Of a DNA stretch of 64,000 bases, positions 48,925 through 60,797 are shown piece after piece. Numbering within the stretch: position 1 is the first letter of the stretch; every line of letters begins with the position of its first letter. The notes under the pieces were generated by a model that saw only the letters and a program-made list of their open reading frames with translations, made no database searches and was not told where the DNA came from. Source of the DNA: Osedax fenrisi. Taxonomy: Eukaryota; Annelida; Polychaeta; Sabellida; Siboglinidae. The position numbers and the translations under genes are program-made. Where the stretch lies: positions 10,997,961 through 11,061,960 of the forward strand of contig OZ025245.1 of the NCBI GenBank assembly GCA_964019155.1. Reading direction: 5' to 3'.

Positions 48925-49080
48925 TGTTATTGTTATTGTTATTTTTATTTGGTGGATTCCTTTCATCCCATTCAGGAACTTAGATGAAGTTTTCACTTAT
49001 AACCATATACGGCTCTAATGTCCCTTCGAAGCCGATCTCATTTTAAGGCATCCATTGTGTTAACTAGAGCTGATCATTAT
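48925..49080 (-). mobile_element. tRNA-derived SINE, tail-side fragment
   Basis: GTTATTGTTATTTTTATTTG, GGATTCCTTTCATCCCATTC, AAGTTTTCACTTATAACCAT to GAGCTGATCATT near 49078. The tRNA-like head is missing. Confidence 0.8.
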
Positions 49081-49477
49081 AAATTTAATAATAGTATTGA
49101 ATTATAAATTAATTATTAACAGATTAATAATTTGCATGTAAACTAACTAAAATATATATCATATGATATATTATAATTTAACTTCAAATTTTAAACTAAT
49201 TTATATATATAGTTAATATAGTTAATAGTTAAATATAGTTAAATATAGTTAATACTGGAATGCATTATCCTATATACGAGATGTAACACATGATTGTTTG
49301 ATGTATAATATACTCAATAAAAAACAAATCACAACCCAAGTAAAATGTTACTATTTGTATTGCAACACGTGTATTGTTCGTAGAATTAATGTATAACATG
49401 TATAAGTCTATGAATTATTAAGGAGTTAATTTGTTTTAACTATTTATATTGTATTCAATATATTTATACAAATTATT

Positions 49478-49529
<52 letters not shown>

Positions 49530-49562
49530 TACATGTCTACATTAAACATTTTTTTAATATAG

Positions 49563-49657
49563 GAAAGACTAGAGAACGTTAATTTAGATGGAATGAATGT
49601 ATTTTTTGAATTACAGGTAGACAAATGCAAAAAAAAAAAATAAAATATATTCTGAAG
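49563..49657 (+). CDS. NEPL-B exon with A-tract frameshift
   Basis: Reads ERLENVNLDGMNVFFELQVD then KC and a run of 12 A followed by TAAAATATATTCTGAAG|GTATGT. It is one base shorter than the 96-nt NEPL-A exon. The shortfall lies in or next to the A-run, and the frame runs into TAA directly after it. Either a real frameshift or a homopolymer error. Acceptor AATATAG. Confidence 0.78.
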
Positions 49658-50256
49658 GTATGTTCATGATTTAGAATATGTGTAATATATTTAAATAGAG
49701 TAATAGTAATAATTATATATATTAGTGTTGTAAAATATATCTAGTAGAATCTGGTTATTTCAGGTAATTAACTACCCGTATGGTTTTGGTTTTAATAATA
49801 ATATTTAGGATCGTGTTTCTAAAATGTCGGGTTATGCGACTTTTGTTTCTGCATATTTTGTTTTTTTTTCTGAATTTAAATACTAATCTTATTATCATTA
49901 TCAAAGATATTAAAAACTGTCATTTTAAAAAAAATTAGTAAAGGTAATGTTATGCAATATAAAATAAAATCTAAAAATATATATGGTTATCAATTAATTT
50001 GACAACAGCAATTATTTGCAATGAATTAATATATAATGTATAATGTAATGATCTCAATTTACTAAATATTATTGATATATTATTTGGATATTGAAAATAA
50101 GAAAATCAATATTAAAATATTTTAAATAGGGTATTAATTTTATTATTATTATATATATATAATGAATATCCTTAGTATATATATACACATGATTTAATAT
50201 ACACTTACACTTCTCTAATATATATATATGTAATTATATATATAGGATATTACTGT

Positions 50257-50505
50257 ATACATAATTTTCAATATTTCAACTTCTCATGATTTTAAATATT
50301 TTAACTTGTTAAAAATTAAATTTTCAATATTTTAACACTATCGATAACCACATATTCAATTTATTAACATCTCAAGATAAACAATTTCGATATTTTAACT
50401 TATCGAGAACCTATTTTTAATATTTTCACTTCTCACAAACCAAATATTCAATATTTTTACATCTCACGAACCACATTTTCAATATTATACTTCTCGAGAT
50501 CATAT
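50257..50505. repeat. Degenerate tandem repeat, about 33-bp unit
   Basis: Units of the form TTCAATATTTTAACTTCTCG + AGAACCAAAT repeat about seven times with strong divergence. Confidence 0.65.
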
Positions 50506-50689
50506 ATATTAAATTTAGTTTATTGTAATATAATTCTTAAAAAACACTTAAATATTTTTTATATATTAGCATTTGTTTCATATATTAGATTTGTTCATTC
50601 AATATTTTTAATGTATATCAATAAGTGATGCTTTGATTAATTATATTATTTACCTGAATATCAATTATAAATATTCATATCAGTATATC

Positions 50690-51780
50690 GATTGATTATT
50701 AAAGGATTTCGATACTTTAAATCATGAAATATTATTAAATAAATTGTATATATGGTTTCATCAGTTTGTCACTATTAAAATGATAATTGACAAATAGTTA
50801 TAAATATATAATATAAATTCTAAAATAATTCGGATTAAATTTGGTGTTCACAAGAATCAGTTTTGGAACCATTATTATTTTTAATGTACATAAATGATTA
50901 ACCTAATATAACTAACAAATGTAATTTTACTCTTTTTGCTGACAATATCACTTTAACATTATAGTCTCATGATTTAAATGATCCAGAAACTGAAATAAAT
51001 TCTACTCTAGCTTTAATCTTTGAATGTATTTGCGGTATAATCTTGTTCTTAATATTGACAAAATAAAATTAATTGTATTCCATTGCACAAGAGTTAAACA
51101 TAAATTGAACATAACAATTATCATATAGTCTTAAAACAATCAAATAATTTTAAATTCCTAGGCATAATAATTGACGAAAATCGTCATTGGAAAATGCAAT
51201 ATTAAATATATATAAAATAATTTTTAAAATAAAATGTACTATGGACATATTTTACTACATAGATATACATATAAGTTTAATATTAATAATTTAGTTATGC
51301 TTTATTTTACTTTTTTTCATAGTCATATTAAGTATTGTTCTATTGTATGAGAAGTTCTAACCCTAGCAATATAAGAAAATTCAAATTTTACAAAATAAAA
51401 GTATGAGAGCAATAAATAAACTTGTATTGAAATAACAAAACCAATATATATTACATTTGTTAAGACATAACATTCTACAATTTAAAGATGTAATAATTAT
51501 ATCTATTTATAAATATATATTTAGAATATATAACAAGCATTATTTGCATAGTTTAATTTGTAAGTTTTTTACCCATAATTTCTCCTTTTATTCTTTTCGG
51601 TTAAATATAACATTTTTAATACGAAAATAAGATTTGATCATATGAAATTTAGTATACGTTATAAAGGCGCATGTTTTTGGAATTCTTTAAATGAATCTAT
51701 ATCATATTTTACGAATTTGAATACTTTTACAATGTATATCAAAAACATGTTTTTAATTAATTATATCTAATCACTTACAC
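50690..51780 (+). mobile_element. Degenerate Jockey-like LINE fragment
   Basis: Plus strand: DFDTLNHEILLNKLYIWF, then decayed VPQG and FADD regions (LFLLTISL near 50930), FKFLGIIIDENRHWK, and the C-terminal tail IRFDHMKFSIRYKGACFWNS followed by LNESISYFTNLNTF. Many stops. Same orientation as NEPL-B. Confidence 0.75.
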
Positions 51781-51809
51781 ATGTAAGATTTTTATCTTTT
51801 ATTCCTTCA

Positions 51810-52405
51810 ATAATTCTACGAATGGTTAAGACGTGTCCCAAGGTCAATATATTCTGACAGAATCCATTTTATTTGGACGCAATAATGTGTCAATTTCAGG
51901 TTGTATTCTGTTTCTTAACATAGTATTGTATATTTTTGCTGCCAGTCATGTTATAGTGATGCCCCTGTACATTTCTACTTTAGATAGATCTCCATTTTTT
52001 AGGAACGGAAATGTACAACCTTTTCTCCATACATTAATAACAGTTTAATTATATACTTCGTTGAAGAATATAAGTATACATTTATAAATGTGAGTTGAAT
52101 AGACTTGTTTTCCTGAATTCGAGTAGTATTTCATTTATTCCAGCAGTTTTCTTTAACTTAATGTTTTTTAACACTACTATCAATTCTTTCATTGTGAATG
52201 ATCCTGTTTTGATTTGAATATCGTTTTTTCAAATAGCTTTTATTTGTTTATTATTTTATGATGGATTGGTATCTAGTAGTTTTGAGAAATAATCTTTTCA
52301 TATATGTATCCTGTCCTCTTGAGAATTAGCATTTAATTTTGCTGTGTCACTCTTTCTGTCACTAACATCGACCTTAATAAAAAAGTTTTAAAATTAATTA
52401 GACGG
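51810..52405 (-). mobile_element. LINE fragment, RT N-terminal part
   Basis: The minus strand reads KNIKLKKTAGINEILLEF, then VWRKGCTFPFLKNGDLSKVE and MYRGITMTG, equivalent to K..GPD.I..E, W..G...P.FKKGD....NYRGI..... of RTE/R2-type RT fingers. Truncated at both ends, with stops. Confidence 0.65.
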
Positions 52406-52409
52406 CACT

Positions 52410-52790
52410 TATACGAAAATGCTTAGATCAATTTTAATCAGGTCCTGGTATGATCACCCAACAAATACTGAATTAAATGGTATATCCCCCGAATATCACA
52501 TATTATACGCTAAAGAAGAATACCATATACTGATCACCACTATATAAGTGATCAAGAAATTGTAAGCAAAATTATACGTTGGAACCTAAATCATGGAAAT
52601 CTAAGGTAGGGCGCACTCACACAACATTTGTAGATCAACTGAAAAATGACGTGGATATGGATATTGGAGATATGAAAAATGCAATGAAAGTCAGGGATGT
52701 TCAGAAAAGAATTGTAATGAATGATCGAACAAACCTCTCGACCCAGTAAATAACTAGGTAATTTCAAGTTCATAATACATCACAATACAA
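52410..52790 (+). mobile_element. LINE ORF2 C-terminal end, RTE-like
   Basis: Plus strand around 52590-52770: LKPKSWKSKVGRTHTTFVDQ, then LKNDVDMDIGDMKNAMKVRD. The pattern G..H.TFVDQL..D...D...M..RD.W is the usual end of such ORF2 proteins. Preceded by RK.LDQF-like RT tail sequence. Confidence 0.6.
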
Positions 52791-52932
52791 ATAATATTTA
52801 AGTAATTTTGCAGATAGTTAACATCGTTTGTTAGCTAAAAGCTAGTTATTCATCATGTGAAAATAAATACATTATTACATGTGATTAATATTGGGAATAC
52901 GCTAATAAATCTATATAAACTAAGAACATTAG

Positions 52933-52980
52933 TATATGTATCACAATTCCTTAGATACTTCGGGATATTATAAATTGTAT
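52933..52980 (+). CDS. NEPL-B candidate small exon (LDTSGYYKLY)
   Basis: 16 codons, YMYHNSLDTSGYYKLY, from acceptor AACATTAG to donor GTAAAT. Occupies the place of the family's LGLPSRDYYL motif. Phase 0 in fits; phase 0 out does not fit the next candidate exon. Confidence 0.5.
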
Positions 52981-53108
52981 GTAAATATTTAGAATATATA
53001 TTATTAATGTTCATATATTAAGATCTATATTATATTTACATATAAATATGAAATCCATTATGGATATTTACTTTAATACCACAATATGATAGGTTTTATA
53101 TTATACAG

Positions 53109-53146
53109 AATATGTTATGCTAACACTGTATAGTATATTCATAAAC
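53109..53146 (+). CDS. NEPL-B candidate small exon (YVMLTLYSIFIN)
   Basis: After acceptor ATTATACAG the second frame reads YVMLTLYSIFIN to donor AAC|GTGATG, like YVDFMISVARLI of M13. It needs phase 1 in, whereas the preceding candidate leaves phase 0: a missing micro-exon, a further lesion, or a wrong border. Confidence 0.45.
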
Positions 53147-53455
53147 GTGATGTAATATTATAAATATATCAGTAAAATATTAACGATATATGAGGTATAA
53201 TTGACATGTATTAACTAACACAAATATTATGAAATTTCCGTAGAATCGATTTAAGTTTATACATGGTTGTCTATATAATCGGTGTATACTGTAATGTTCT
53301 AGAGTGATTAATAAAAAATTAATCAAATTAATATTATATAAGTCATATTATTATGAATATATTTAATTTATTAAGTATTAATAAATAAATACATTGTTGA
53401 TATAGTACTTTATCAATATTGTAGAATATATATTATATAATTCATTATTATACAG

Positions 53456-53524
53456 TTATATAAAGGTTCATCTGAAAATATTAAATACGACGAGGATGAA
53501 GATATTATTATCAATAACTTAGAG
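53456..53524 (+). CDS. NEPL-B exon (LYKG...YDEDEDII)
   Basis: 23 codons, LYKGSSENIKYDEDEDIIIN then NLE; acceptor ATTATACAG, donor GAG|GTTAAA, all equivalent to NEPL-A 20660-20592. Confidence 0.8.
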
Positions 53525-53826
53525 GTTAAATACAATATAATAATATACAATTAAAGAAGTTAATTTAAAGTAAATTATTAACAATTATTTTGTAATAATA
53601 TATATCATAATATCACAGTTATTAAATTACATATAATTAAATAATCATTTAAATATTCTTAACGATGTTGAAATTATAACTTATTTAATAATTGATTTTA
53701 TAAGTATGTATAACTATTAGATATGTTATTGTTTTACTTATATTTAGTTCTAGTTTTAAAATCAGTTATTATTTTAATACATATTATAGATTTTTGAATA
53801 ATATAATTTGTATTAAAATGAATTAA

Positions 53827-53891
<65 letters not shown>

Positions 53892-54391
53892 TGTTTATAT
53901 ATTAAAAATATGATATATAGTTATATTAAAATACATAAATAAAATTGAACATTTTTGAATTATAACTTTAGCATATTTTTATATGAAATGATATAGTATA
54001 TTTGATATTATAAATAATATAATTTTTTCATTTGTATATAATAATTATTTATACTTTTAATAGTAATACAATATTCAATAGGTAATTCTTGTATAATATA
54101 TGATATATATATAATATTAATTTATTTATTTATGAATTTGCTAATAGTAACATTATAAGGTAATATAATGATATGATAAAGTATTAATAATGGACATTAT
54201 TTTATTATTTTAAATATTTTAAACTGAAAATAATTATAAATACCATTGTTTTAAATAATTTTTATAAATAATATATAATTTATAGTATATTTATTAAATA
54301 TTCGACATTTGTAAATTAATTATATAATAATATTAATTTAATATTAAATATGTTTTTAAGGAAATACATAATTGAAATTAAAATATTATTA
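53525..54391 (+). other. NEPL-B intron
   Basis: AT-rich intron with a pure (TA)n at 53834-53885. Nothing coding seen. Confidence 0.45.
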
Positions 54392-54622
54392 AGGGGGTAA
54401 TCCACTACAAGTATTTCCAGTAACTTGCAGGTAATATTGAAACTTTAAAAACATTTTCTATTAAGTTTTAATGGGATACACCATATAAAGTTACTATATT
54501 TAAGTTGCCGGAAAGTAATTTAAACTAAGGTACTACTATAATTGTAGTTAATTTGATAGAATATCTTTTAAAGTTACAATATTTCACGCAAGTCCGGACA
54601 TACTTGTATTAGGATACCCCCT
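54392..54622. mobile_element. MITE, 231 bp, with TA target duplication
   Basis: Left end AGGGGGTAATCCACTACAAG and the reverse complement of the right end, AGGGGGTATCCTAATACAAG, form imperfect inverted repeats of about 30 bases, flanked by TA on both sides (54390-54391, 54623-54624). No coding capacity. TA duplication suggests mobilisation by a Tc1/mariner-type transposase. Confidence 0.75.
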
Positions 54623-54838
54623 TAGATACATATTATATTATATATTTTTTATATTTTATATATTATTTGGTTAAAAAATATTTCAATTTTATACAATCGA
54701 TAATATATTTTCAATAAAAAATAATCTAATAAATATATATATACGAATATTAACATAATAACATTATTGTAATGTGATATATATATATATATATATATAT
54801 AGTTATTTGAAACTAATAATAATAACTTTATCTATTTG

Positions 54839-54967
54839 ATCCGTTTAAATCAGACTATGAAAATTTTATTAAGTATACAAAACTCGAATATGAATATATC
54901 GCCAAATATGGCAATCCTTAGATCAGATGCATATAATGTTAATAACTTCGCAGATCCAATAAACCGG
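54839..54967 (+). CDS. NEPL-B exon with lost acceptor
   Basis: Reads IRLNQTMKILLSIQNSNMN, then ISPNMAILRSDAYNVNNFAD and PINR, 129 nt as in NEPL-A, donor CGG|GTATAA. The acceptor dinucleotide before it is TG (CTATTTG) where NEPL-A has CTATTAG. An in-frame AG 15 bases inside the exon (AAATCAG at 54853) could act as a replacement, deleting five residues. Confidence 0.8.
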
Positions 54968-55083
54968 GTATAATACTTCTCTCTAATTGTATAGATATGG
55001 TATAATTTAATATGTAAATATACATTATTTTACTATTATTAATTGCTCTATTATATATTATATAATTTACTATTAATTTTTAG

Positions 55084-55152
55084 ATACAACAGGTCGAGTG
55101 CGAATCATTTAAACCTATACTAGTGTTAGAATTAAACATCAGATATCCATTT
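55084..55152 (+). CDS. NEPL-B last recognised exon (VLELNIRYPF)
   Basis: 23 codons, IQQVECESFKPILVLELNIR then YPF, acceptor ATTTTTAG, donor TTT|GTTAGT. One codon shorter than in NEPL-A. The next exon expected (IDWFSY...) was not found. Confidence 0.8.
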
Positions 55153-55334
55153 GTTAGTAATTACCGTTATATATACAATGCATGTGGTTTATAATATAAT
55201 AACCGTAAATATGCTATACGAAACGATTCATAATTAGTATTATTTGCAATATATAGTTTGTTACGTGTCATTTTCTATCGTCGTAAAACTATTTAATGGA
55301 TACTTAATCATAGTTATAGCAGTGTAATTAATAT

Positions 55335-58310
55335 ATATTAACTTGTTACATTGTGCCGTCGAGTCGAAACCGACCCTTGGCGACATCCATGGTAGATATT
55401 CTCCATCCCGCTATGTCTCTAGCATCTAGTCGGAGATTCATAATATCTTTAGAGAAATATTGTTGTATATTGTCTAGCTAGGTGTAATGTGGTCTGCCTC
55501 TTCTTCGCCAAAATTATATTCTTTCCTGCATCATTTTCAATTATATCATATATGATCTAACAACGTTTCCGAAAAAAGATAGGGTAGTCTTGACAATTCT
55601 AGATTCGAGCTTTCTTTTGGTTGTATTATGTCAATTATCTCAGTATTTCTCTTCCTATCTAAGTAGGTAACTCCGAGCAGTTTCCTCCATCACCATAGTT
55701 CAAAAGCATCAATTATTTTCCTATTTGCCTTTTTTGTAGTCAAGGTTTCTGCTCCATAAAGGATAATTGGAATTACCAGTGTTTGAACAATCATTATTTT
55801 TGTCGTTAGTCTAATGCTCTATCTTTGAATATACGTTTCAAACTTCCCATGGTACATTTTCCCATTACCAGACTTCTTCGTAGCTCCTTATCGGTAACTC
55901 CATCATTTGTAATTAGGACTTCCAGGAAGATAAATCTATCAACGAATTCGATATTGTTATCATCTACTATTATATGGTCCAATTTACGTGTAGTCATCAC
56001 CTTTATTTTTTTGACATTTAAATATAATCCGGCTTCTTCGATTGCTCTTTTGACTTTTGTAATTAGCTCTGTGAGATTATCTTTTGTTCCTGCTATCATG
56101 TAGTGTCGTCAGCATATCTAATGTTTGTAACTTTCCTTCCACCTATACTAATGCCTTTACCTTCGCATTATTCTGTCTGCATAGAAATAAAATAGCAATG
56201 GAGATAATATGCATCCTTTACCAATCGGGATGTTGCTTGTTTAACCATACTCTGTCCTTACAGTCGATTTTTGATTTGTGTATAGATTTCTCAGCACTTC
56301 TATCAGATGCTTGGGTACTTCTATGTTTTTGAAAGTGCACTATATTCTTTGATGATCTACATAGTCGAATATCTTTTTGTAGTCAATGAAGCACATGAAG
56401 AGTTATCTTTGATGATATATAGCTTTTTCCATCATCCATCTCAAGTTAGTAATGTGGTTTCTAGTTCCTCTACCTCTCCGAAACCCGGCTTATTCTATTA
56501 GTAGTTCAGGGATGAGAAAGTATTCAAGTCTTTTATGCAATATTATCATAAGTATCTTACTTGTATTTGAAATTAAGGCGATTGTTCTGTAGTTTCCACA
56601 TTATTTTTTATCGCCCTTTTTGTAATTGGGAATATATATTTATTTCTACCAGTCATTTGGCCATATCTTTGTTTTCCATATTTCACAGCTCGTCATGACT
56701 CTTATAGCTTCATCACCTCCTGCCTTTAGGAATAATATAGGTATTGCTTCGTAGTATGGAGATTTTCTATTAGATATATGTCGGATTGCTTCTTTCACTT
56801 CTATTTCTAATACATCAGGTTCGTCCTCATATAAATTCTCATTGAAAATATCATTTATATTAGGATCTTTTCTGTATAGATTTTATGTATATTGTTGCCA
56901 ACTCTTTGTTATATCCCTTCTTCTGAAACCACTCTTCCAGTACTTAGTTTCATAGCACAACAACTTGAGCTAAGTGATCCTGTCATCTCTTTTATTTTTT
57001 TAAACAAATATCTTGTTTTACGCATTTTTTTATTATCTTCAATTTTTTTACATTTATCTATGATGCTTTCCTCTTTATCCTGCCTTTCTTTCTTCTGGAA
57101 GGCTGCGTTTAGCTTTCTATATTATTCATATTATCATTTACTGCGCATTTCCTTTCGCTCTTGTTCAATTTTTAAAGCTTCCTCGGATAGCCATTTAAAA
57201 ACTCTCTTTCTTTTGACTTTTGGGACCTTTTTATACGCTGTCTCTTTTAGTATATTTCGAATATCATTCCAGAGTTCTTCAGGTTCTCTATATTTTATTG
57301 TAAGCTCGTTTAACCTATTTTTTATCTCTACACGTAGTCAAGTCCGATTTTTTCAACATCATATAATGATGTTTACTTTGATCGTTGTATTCGTTTGAGT
57401 TTGATCTTGATGTCTGCTTTTAGAAAATTATGGTAAGTGCCACAATCAGCTACAGTGTTGTAACTTGTTTTACACTGCTTTTCCATCTATCTTGCATACA
57501 ATATAATCAATTTGGTTTCTAGTAATTTTTTCTGGCGATCTCTATGTATAAAGCCTCCATGGGTGCAACTTGAAGAATGTATTCATGATTCGAAGGTCAT
57601 TTCTACTACAAAATTCTAAAAGTTGATCACCTCGCTCGTTTCTCTCCCCCATACCAAAGTTACCAGTAATGCTATTTGATATATCTTTTCCAACCTTAGC
57701 ATTCCAGTCTCCTATAATATAAAGACTAGGAGTCTGGTCTATTACAGATTGTACTGTCTCATAAAAACTATTTCTATATATCTTATTCCTCTGAGCTGGA
57801 TGTCGGGGCGTATACTTGAACTACAGTTATGTTTAAGGGTTTACACTGTATGCGTATTATGGCAATTCTGTCATTTACTGCGTCAAAACCCATCACACAT
57901 CTTCGGAGTTTATTATTACATATAAATGCCACTCCATTACATTTTAAAGTCTCCTGTCCACAATAATATATGTCATTTTCATCTAACGTAAAGTGTCCCA
58001 TTCCTGTCCATTTCATCTCAATAATTCCCATCAGATCGACATCAGACTATTCCATTTCTATCTTAAATACTTCTAAATTACCATTAGTTAATGTTCTTAC
58101 GTTCCATGTACCGATTCTAACTATTTATTTTGCTATTCTATGGTTTTCCACTATTCTTTTCGTTGCATCGATTGATGTTCGTCCTTTCGGTTTTAGAGCA
58201 TCAACATCATCCTCATTGCACTTATTAGTGACAGTAGAATACCCTTCCTCAGTAGTAATATTGTAAGTTAAAGTCCAACATGGGGGGACTCATTCTTCGA
58301 CTTTATAGCG
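55335..58310 (-). mobile_element. RTE-like LINE, endonuclease + RT, inactive
   Basis: From 58200 down the minus strand reads RIGTWNVRTLTNGNLEVFKI, MGIIEMKWTGMGHFTLDEND, GVAFICNNKLRRCVMGF and NITVVQVYAPTSSSEE (APE-type endonuclease). RT follows with LAGTKDNLTELITKVKRAI, EAGLYLNVKKIKVMTTRKLD, RFIFLEVLITNDG, CTMGSLKRIFKDRAL, LVIPIILYGAETLTT, and near 55400 SD.MLET.RDGEYLPWMS. A region of stop-rich sequence at 56300-57700 holds the connector and RT fingers and palm. About 3 kb; sits after the last recognised NEPL-B exon, antisense to it. Confidence 0.88.
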
Positions 58311-58389
58311 TGTTGTATGTATATAGCTATAAGATATTAAATATGGAAAATATGTAATAAAAATAAACATATTAATCACATTTTAACTC

Positions 58390-60290
58390 GCGTAAGAATG
58401 GATATAGTCATGTTGAGAAGGAAATTCGGTAATGTATGTATAATGTATGCTAGATAAGTTTGGAAGTATAAATCTGAATCAACATACTATGGATGATTGC
58501 AATGAACGAATGAATATAAGTAGTATGTATATAGTAGAATCGAATGTAATAAGTATCTCCGCAGTAAATATGATGAATGTGGGAAAAATAGATGAGAAGT
58601 ATATAGACATACTGGTTAAGTTAATGCATATGCAGGACAATATATTTATGGGGAAAGGATATATAATATGGTGTATACGAAATGATATTCATCGTATAAG
58701 AACTACTGATTGTATCGCTTTAGCACAGCCATATAGAAGGGTTGTGCTCACACAGTTGGAAACAGTAAAAAAGCAGATAGATGAGTGGTTACAGGAAGGG
58801 GTAGTGTCGAAATCGAAGAGTGAGTATGCCTGTACACTTGTAGTAGTCTAGAAGAAGTATGGTTATGTATACGTTGATTATTGCGATCTAAATAAGAAAA
58901 CAGTTAAGGGTGCATACCCAATAACCAGAATAGATGACTCACTAGAAGCTCTAGGGAGTCTATATTTTTTTCAATTTTCGATTTGAAGTCCGCATAACAT
59001 CAAGTAGCAATAAGTATCGAGGACCAGCATAAGACGGCATTCAGTTCTCCTTTGGGATTATTTGAATTTAAAAGAATGCCATTCGGCTTAGTGAATGCGC
59101 CAGCAACGTTCTAGAGGATAATGGGAAATCTGTTTAGAGAAGAGATATTTAAGTACGTTGTTGTCTATTTGGATGATACCTAATTTTTCTCAATGTACAA
59201 GGAAGAAAACATACTACATATATGTAATGTATCAGGGAAATTAAGAGTAGCTGGAGTGAGGTTTAACAGGAAGAAGTCTATGTTTTTCCAGAGAGAAATA
59301 AAATTCCTTGGATATATGTTATCGGGTCAAGATATTAGTACTTTAACAGATTCCATTAGAATAATACGGGAATGGAATAAACCAAAAACGTTAAAGGAAT
59401 TACAGTCATTCGTGGGGCTATGCTCTTATTACCGGACATTTTTAAAGATTTACCGAAGAATATATATCCACTCACGCAACTAATGTCTACCGATAAAGGA
59501 AAAGTATCGAAATTTAAAAGTAAACATATATAAATAAAATGGACGAGAGAGTGTGATGAAGCGGTGTGGATACTGAAGAATAAACTAACCAATTCTCCTG
59601 TTTTAGCGATACCTATATTTAAAGAGTCCTTTATAGTAGAGAAAGGTGCCTCATATAAAGGTTTGGGAGCAGTATTGAGCAAGAGATATAATGGGGTTAA
59701 GAGGGTGTAGGCATATGCACTGTAGAGCACTGAGTAATAATGAACAGAATTGTGATAATTATTCGTCGAAGAAAATATAACTTTTATGGATGGTTTGGGC
59801 TAATTCAGATAAGTTTAGCTATTATCTACTAGGAATAAGGGTAGAAGTCATTACGGATAACGGCGCGGTATCATTCATTACCAAGAAGAAACAACTTTCA
59901 GCACTTGAGCAAAGATGGATGTCTAGATTAGCCCCATTTTATTTACATATTACTCATAGAGCAGCCAGTAAGAATCTGGTTGTAGATATATTGACTGGTG
60001 TTATCGACGAGTGCATGGTTCTAAGTGAGAAAGGAGATGTAAATGAGAATATGATTGATGATGAAGTAATTGAAATATATGAAAATGATTATATGTGAAT
60101 GAGGATAGTTTAATCCTGTTATAGAAAGGTGATCGGAGTTTAGCTAATATTATGAGTAAATTGAAGGAAGAGAAACAGGTGGGTAAATATTGTATGTATG
60201 ATAGGAAGTTGGTGAAATAGTAAGGATGGTGAGAATATACTGGTGATACCGGAACAACCTCATATCACCCAAGGAAATGACCAATGTGAA
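58390..60290 (+). mobile_element. Ty3/Gypsy LTR-retrotransposon remnant (RT and RNase H)
   Basis: Reverse-transcriptase and RNase H sequence of a Ty3/Gypsy element, in several frames. In order: a primer-grip-type segment near 58800, a VDYCDLN block near 58870, a GLVNAPATF-type block near 59090, the YLDD active-site motif near 59165, a KFLGYMLSG block near 59310, a QSFVGLCSYY connection motif near 59405, and RNase H codons (ITDNGAVSFI) near 59850. At least six stops or frameshifts; no protease, integrase or LTR recognised. A dead fragment inserted beside the RTE-like element. Confidence 0.88.
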
Positions 60291-60634
60291 AGGATGTTAT
60301 AATAATAATACGATAACTATATTTTAATCATCTAAGGTATCTAAAAAATAGTAGTAACTATCATCTAAGATTTTATTTTAATTTTGAAAATACTGTAATT
60401 TTAAAATAAAAAATTATATTAGTCAATTTCTAAATATATTAGTACATACATTATATAAAATTATGTGACCTGATAAATAAATTTAAAGTTACTGATTGTA
60501 ATTAAGAATTTATAATAGTTTAAACCCACTCTTAAAACATATATGTTTTATATACCCATATATATATAAAATTATTTAATTATTCAAATAAAGGACATTC
60601 ATAATTCTATATATTTGATATTATATTATAGTTA
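60291..60634. other. AT-rich DNA, no feature
   Basis: Plain AT-rich sequence between the Gypsy remnant and a MITE. Confidence 0.4.
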
Positions 60635-60636
60635 TA

Positions 60637-60741
60637 CCAGAATTATTATGATAATATGAAAAATGTCATTTATAAAAGTTATTAAACGTGCTATAAATAA
60701 CATATTGTTAAACATTTTTCATATTCTCATAATAATTCTGG
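60637..60741. mobile_element. Short MITE / hairpin element with TA borders
   Basis: CCAGAATTATTATGATAATA at the left and its complement TATTCTCATAATAATTCTGG at the right form inverted repeats of about 30 bases with one or two mismatches, enclosing about 45 bases. TA on both outer sides. No coding capacity. Confidence 0.7.
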
Positions 60742-60756
60742 TACAATATTTAAATA

Positions 60757-60797
<41 letters not shown>

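Larger units (their letters stand above)
42838..55152 (+). pseudogene. NEPL-B: M13 (neprilysin-like) paralogue, probably a decaying copy
   Basis: Eleven exon-like blocks match NEPL-A in order, and nearly all in length and phase: 42838-42961, 44331-44437, 45432-45555, 47067-47158, 48783-48850, 49563-49657, 52933-52980, 53109-53146, 53456-53524, 54839-54967, 55084-55152. It covers signal peptide to the middle of the ectodomain. No copy of the IDWFSY exon or of any later one, including the zinc motifs, was found before 64000; the transposon nest from 55330 occupies that space. Lesions: the donor after 47158 is lost or out of phase with TAA TAG beyond it; a one-base deficit in a 12-A tract at 49629; the acceptor at 54838 reads TG instead of AG. 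Coding similarity otherwise persists, so decay is recent, or some lesions are assembly errors. Confidence 0.65.

Noticed and set aside
52591..52773. Minus-strand open frame of 60 codons
   Set aside because: Antisense to the recognisable FVDQL...D LINE ORF2 end on the plus strand.
56892..57398. Plus-strand open frame of 168 codons
   Set aside because: Antisense to the RTE-like LINE ORF2 connector and RT region; Ser/Phe/Leu-rich by composition. The frames at 55825, 56084, 56307 and 57970 are likewise shadows.
59356..59730. Minus-strand open frame of 124 codons
   Set aside because: Shadow of the Ty3/Gypsy RT and RNase H sequence on the plus strand.
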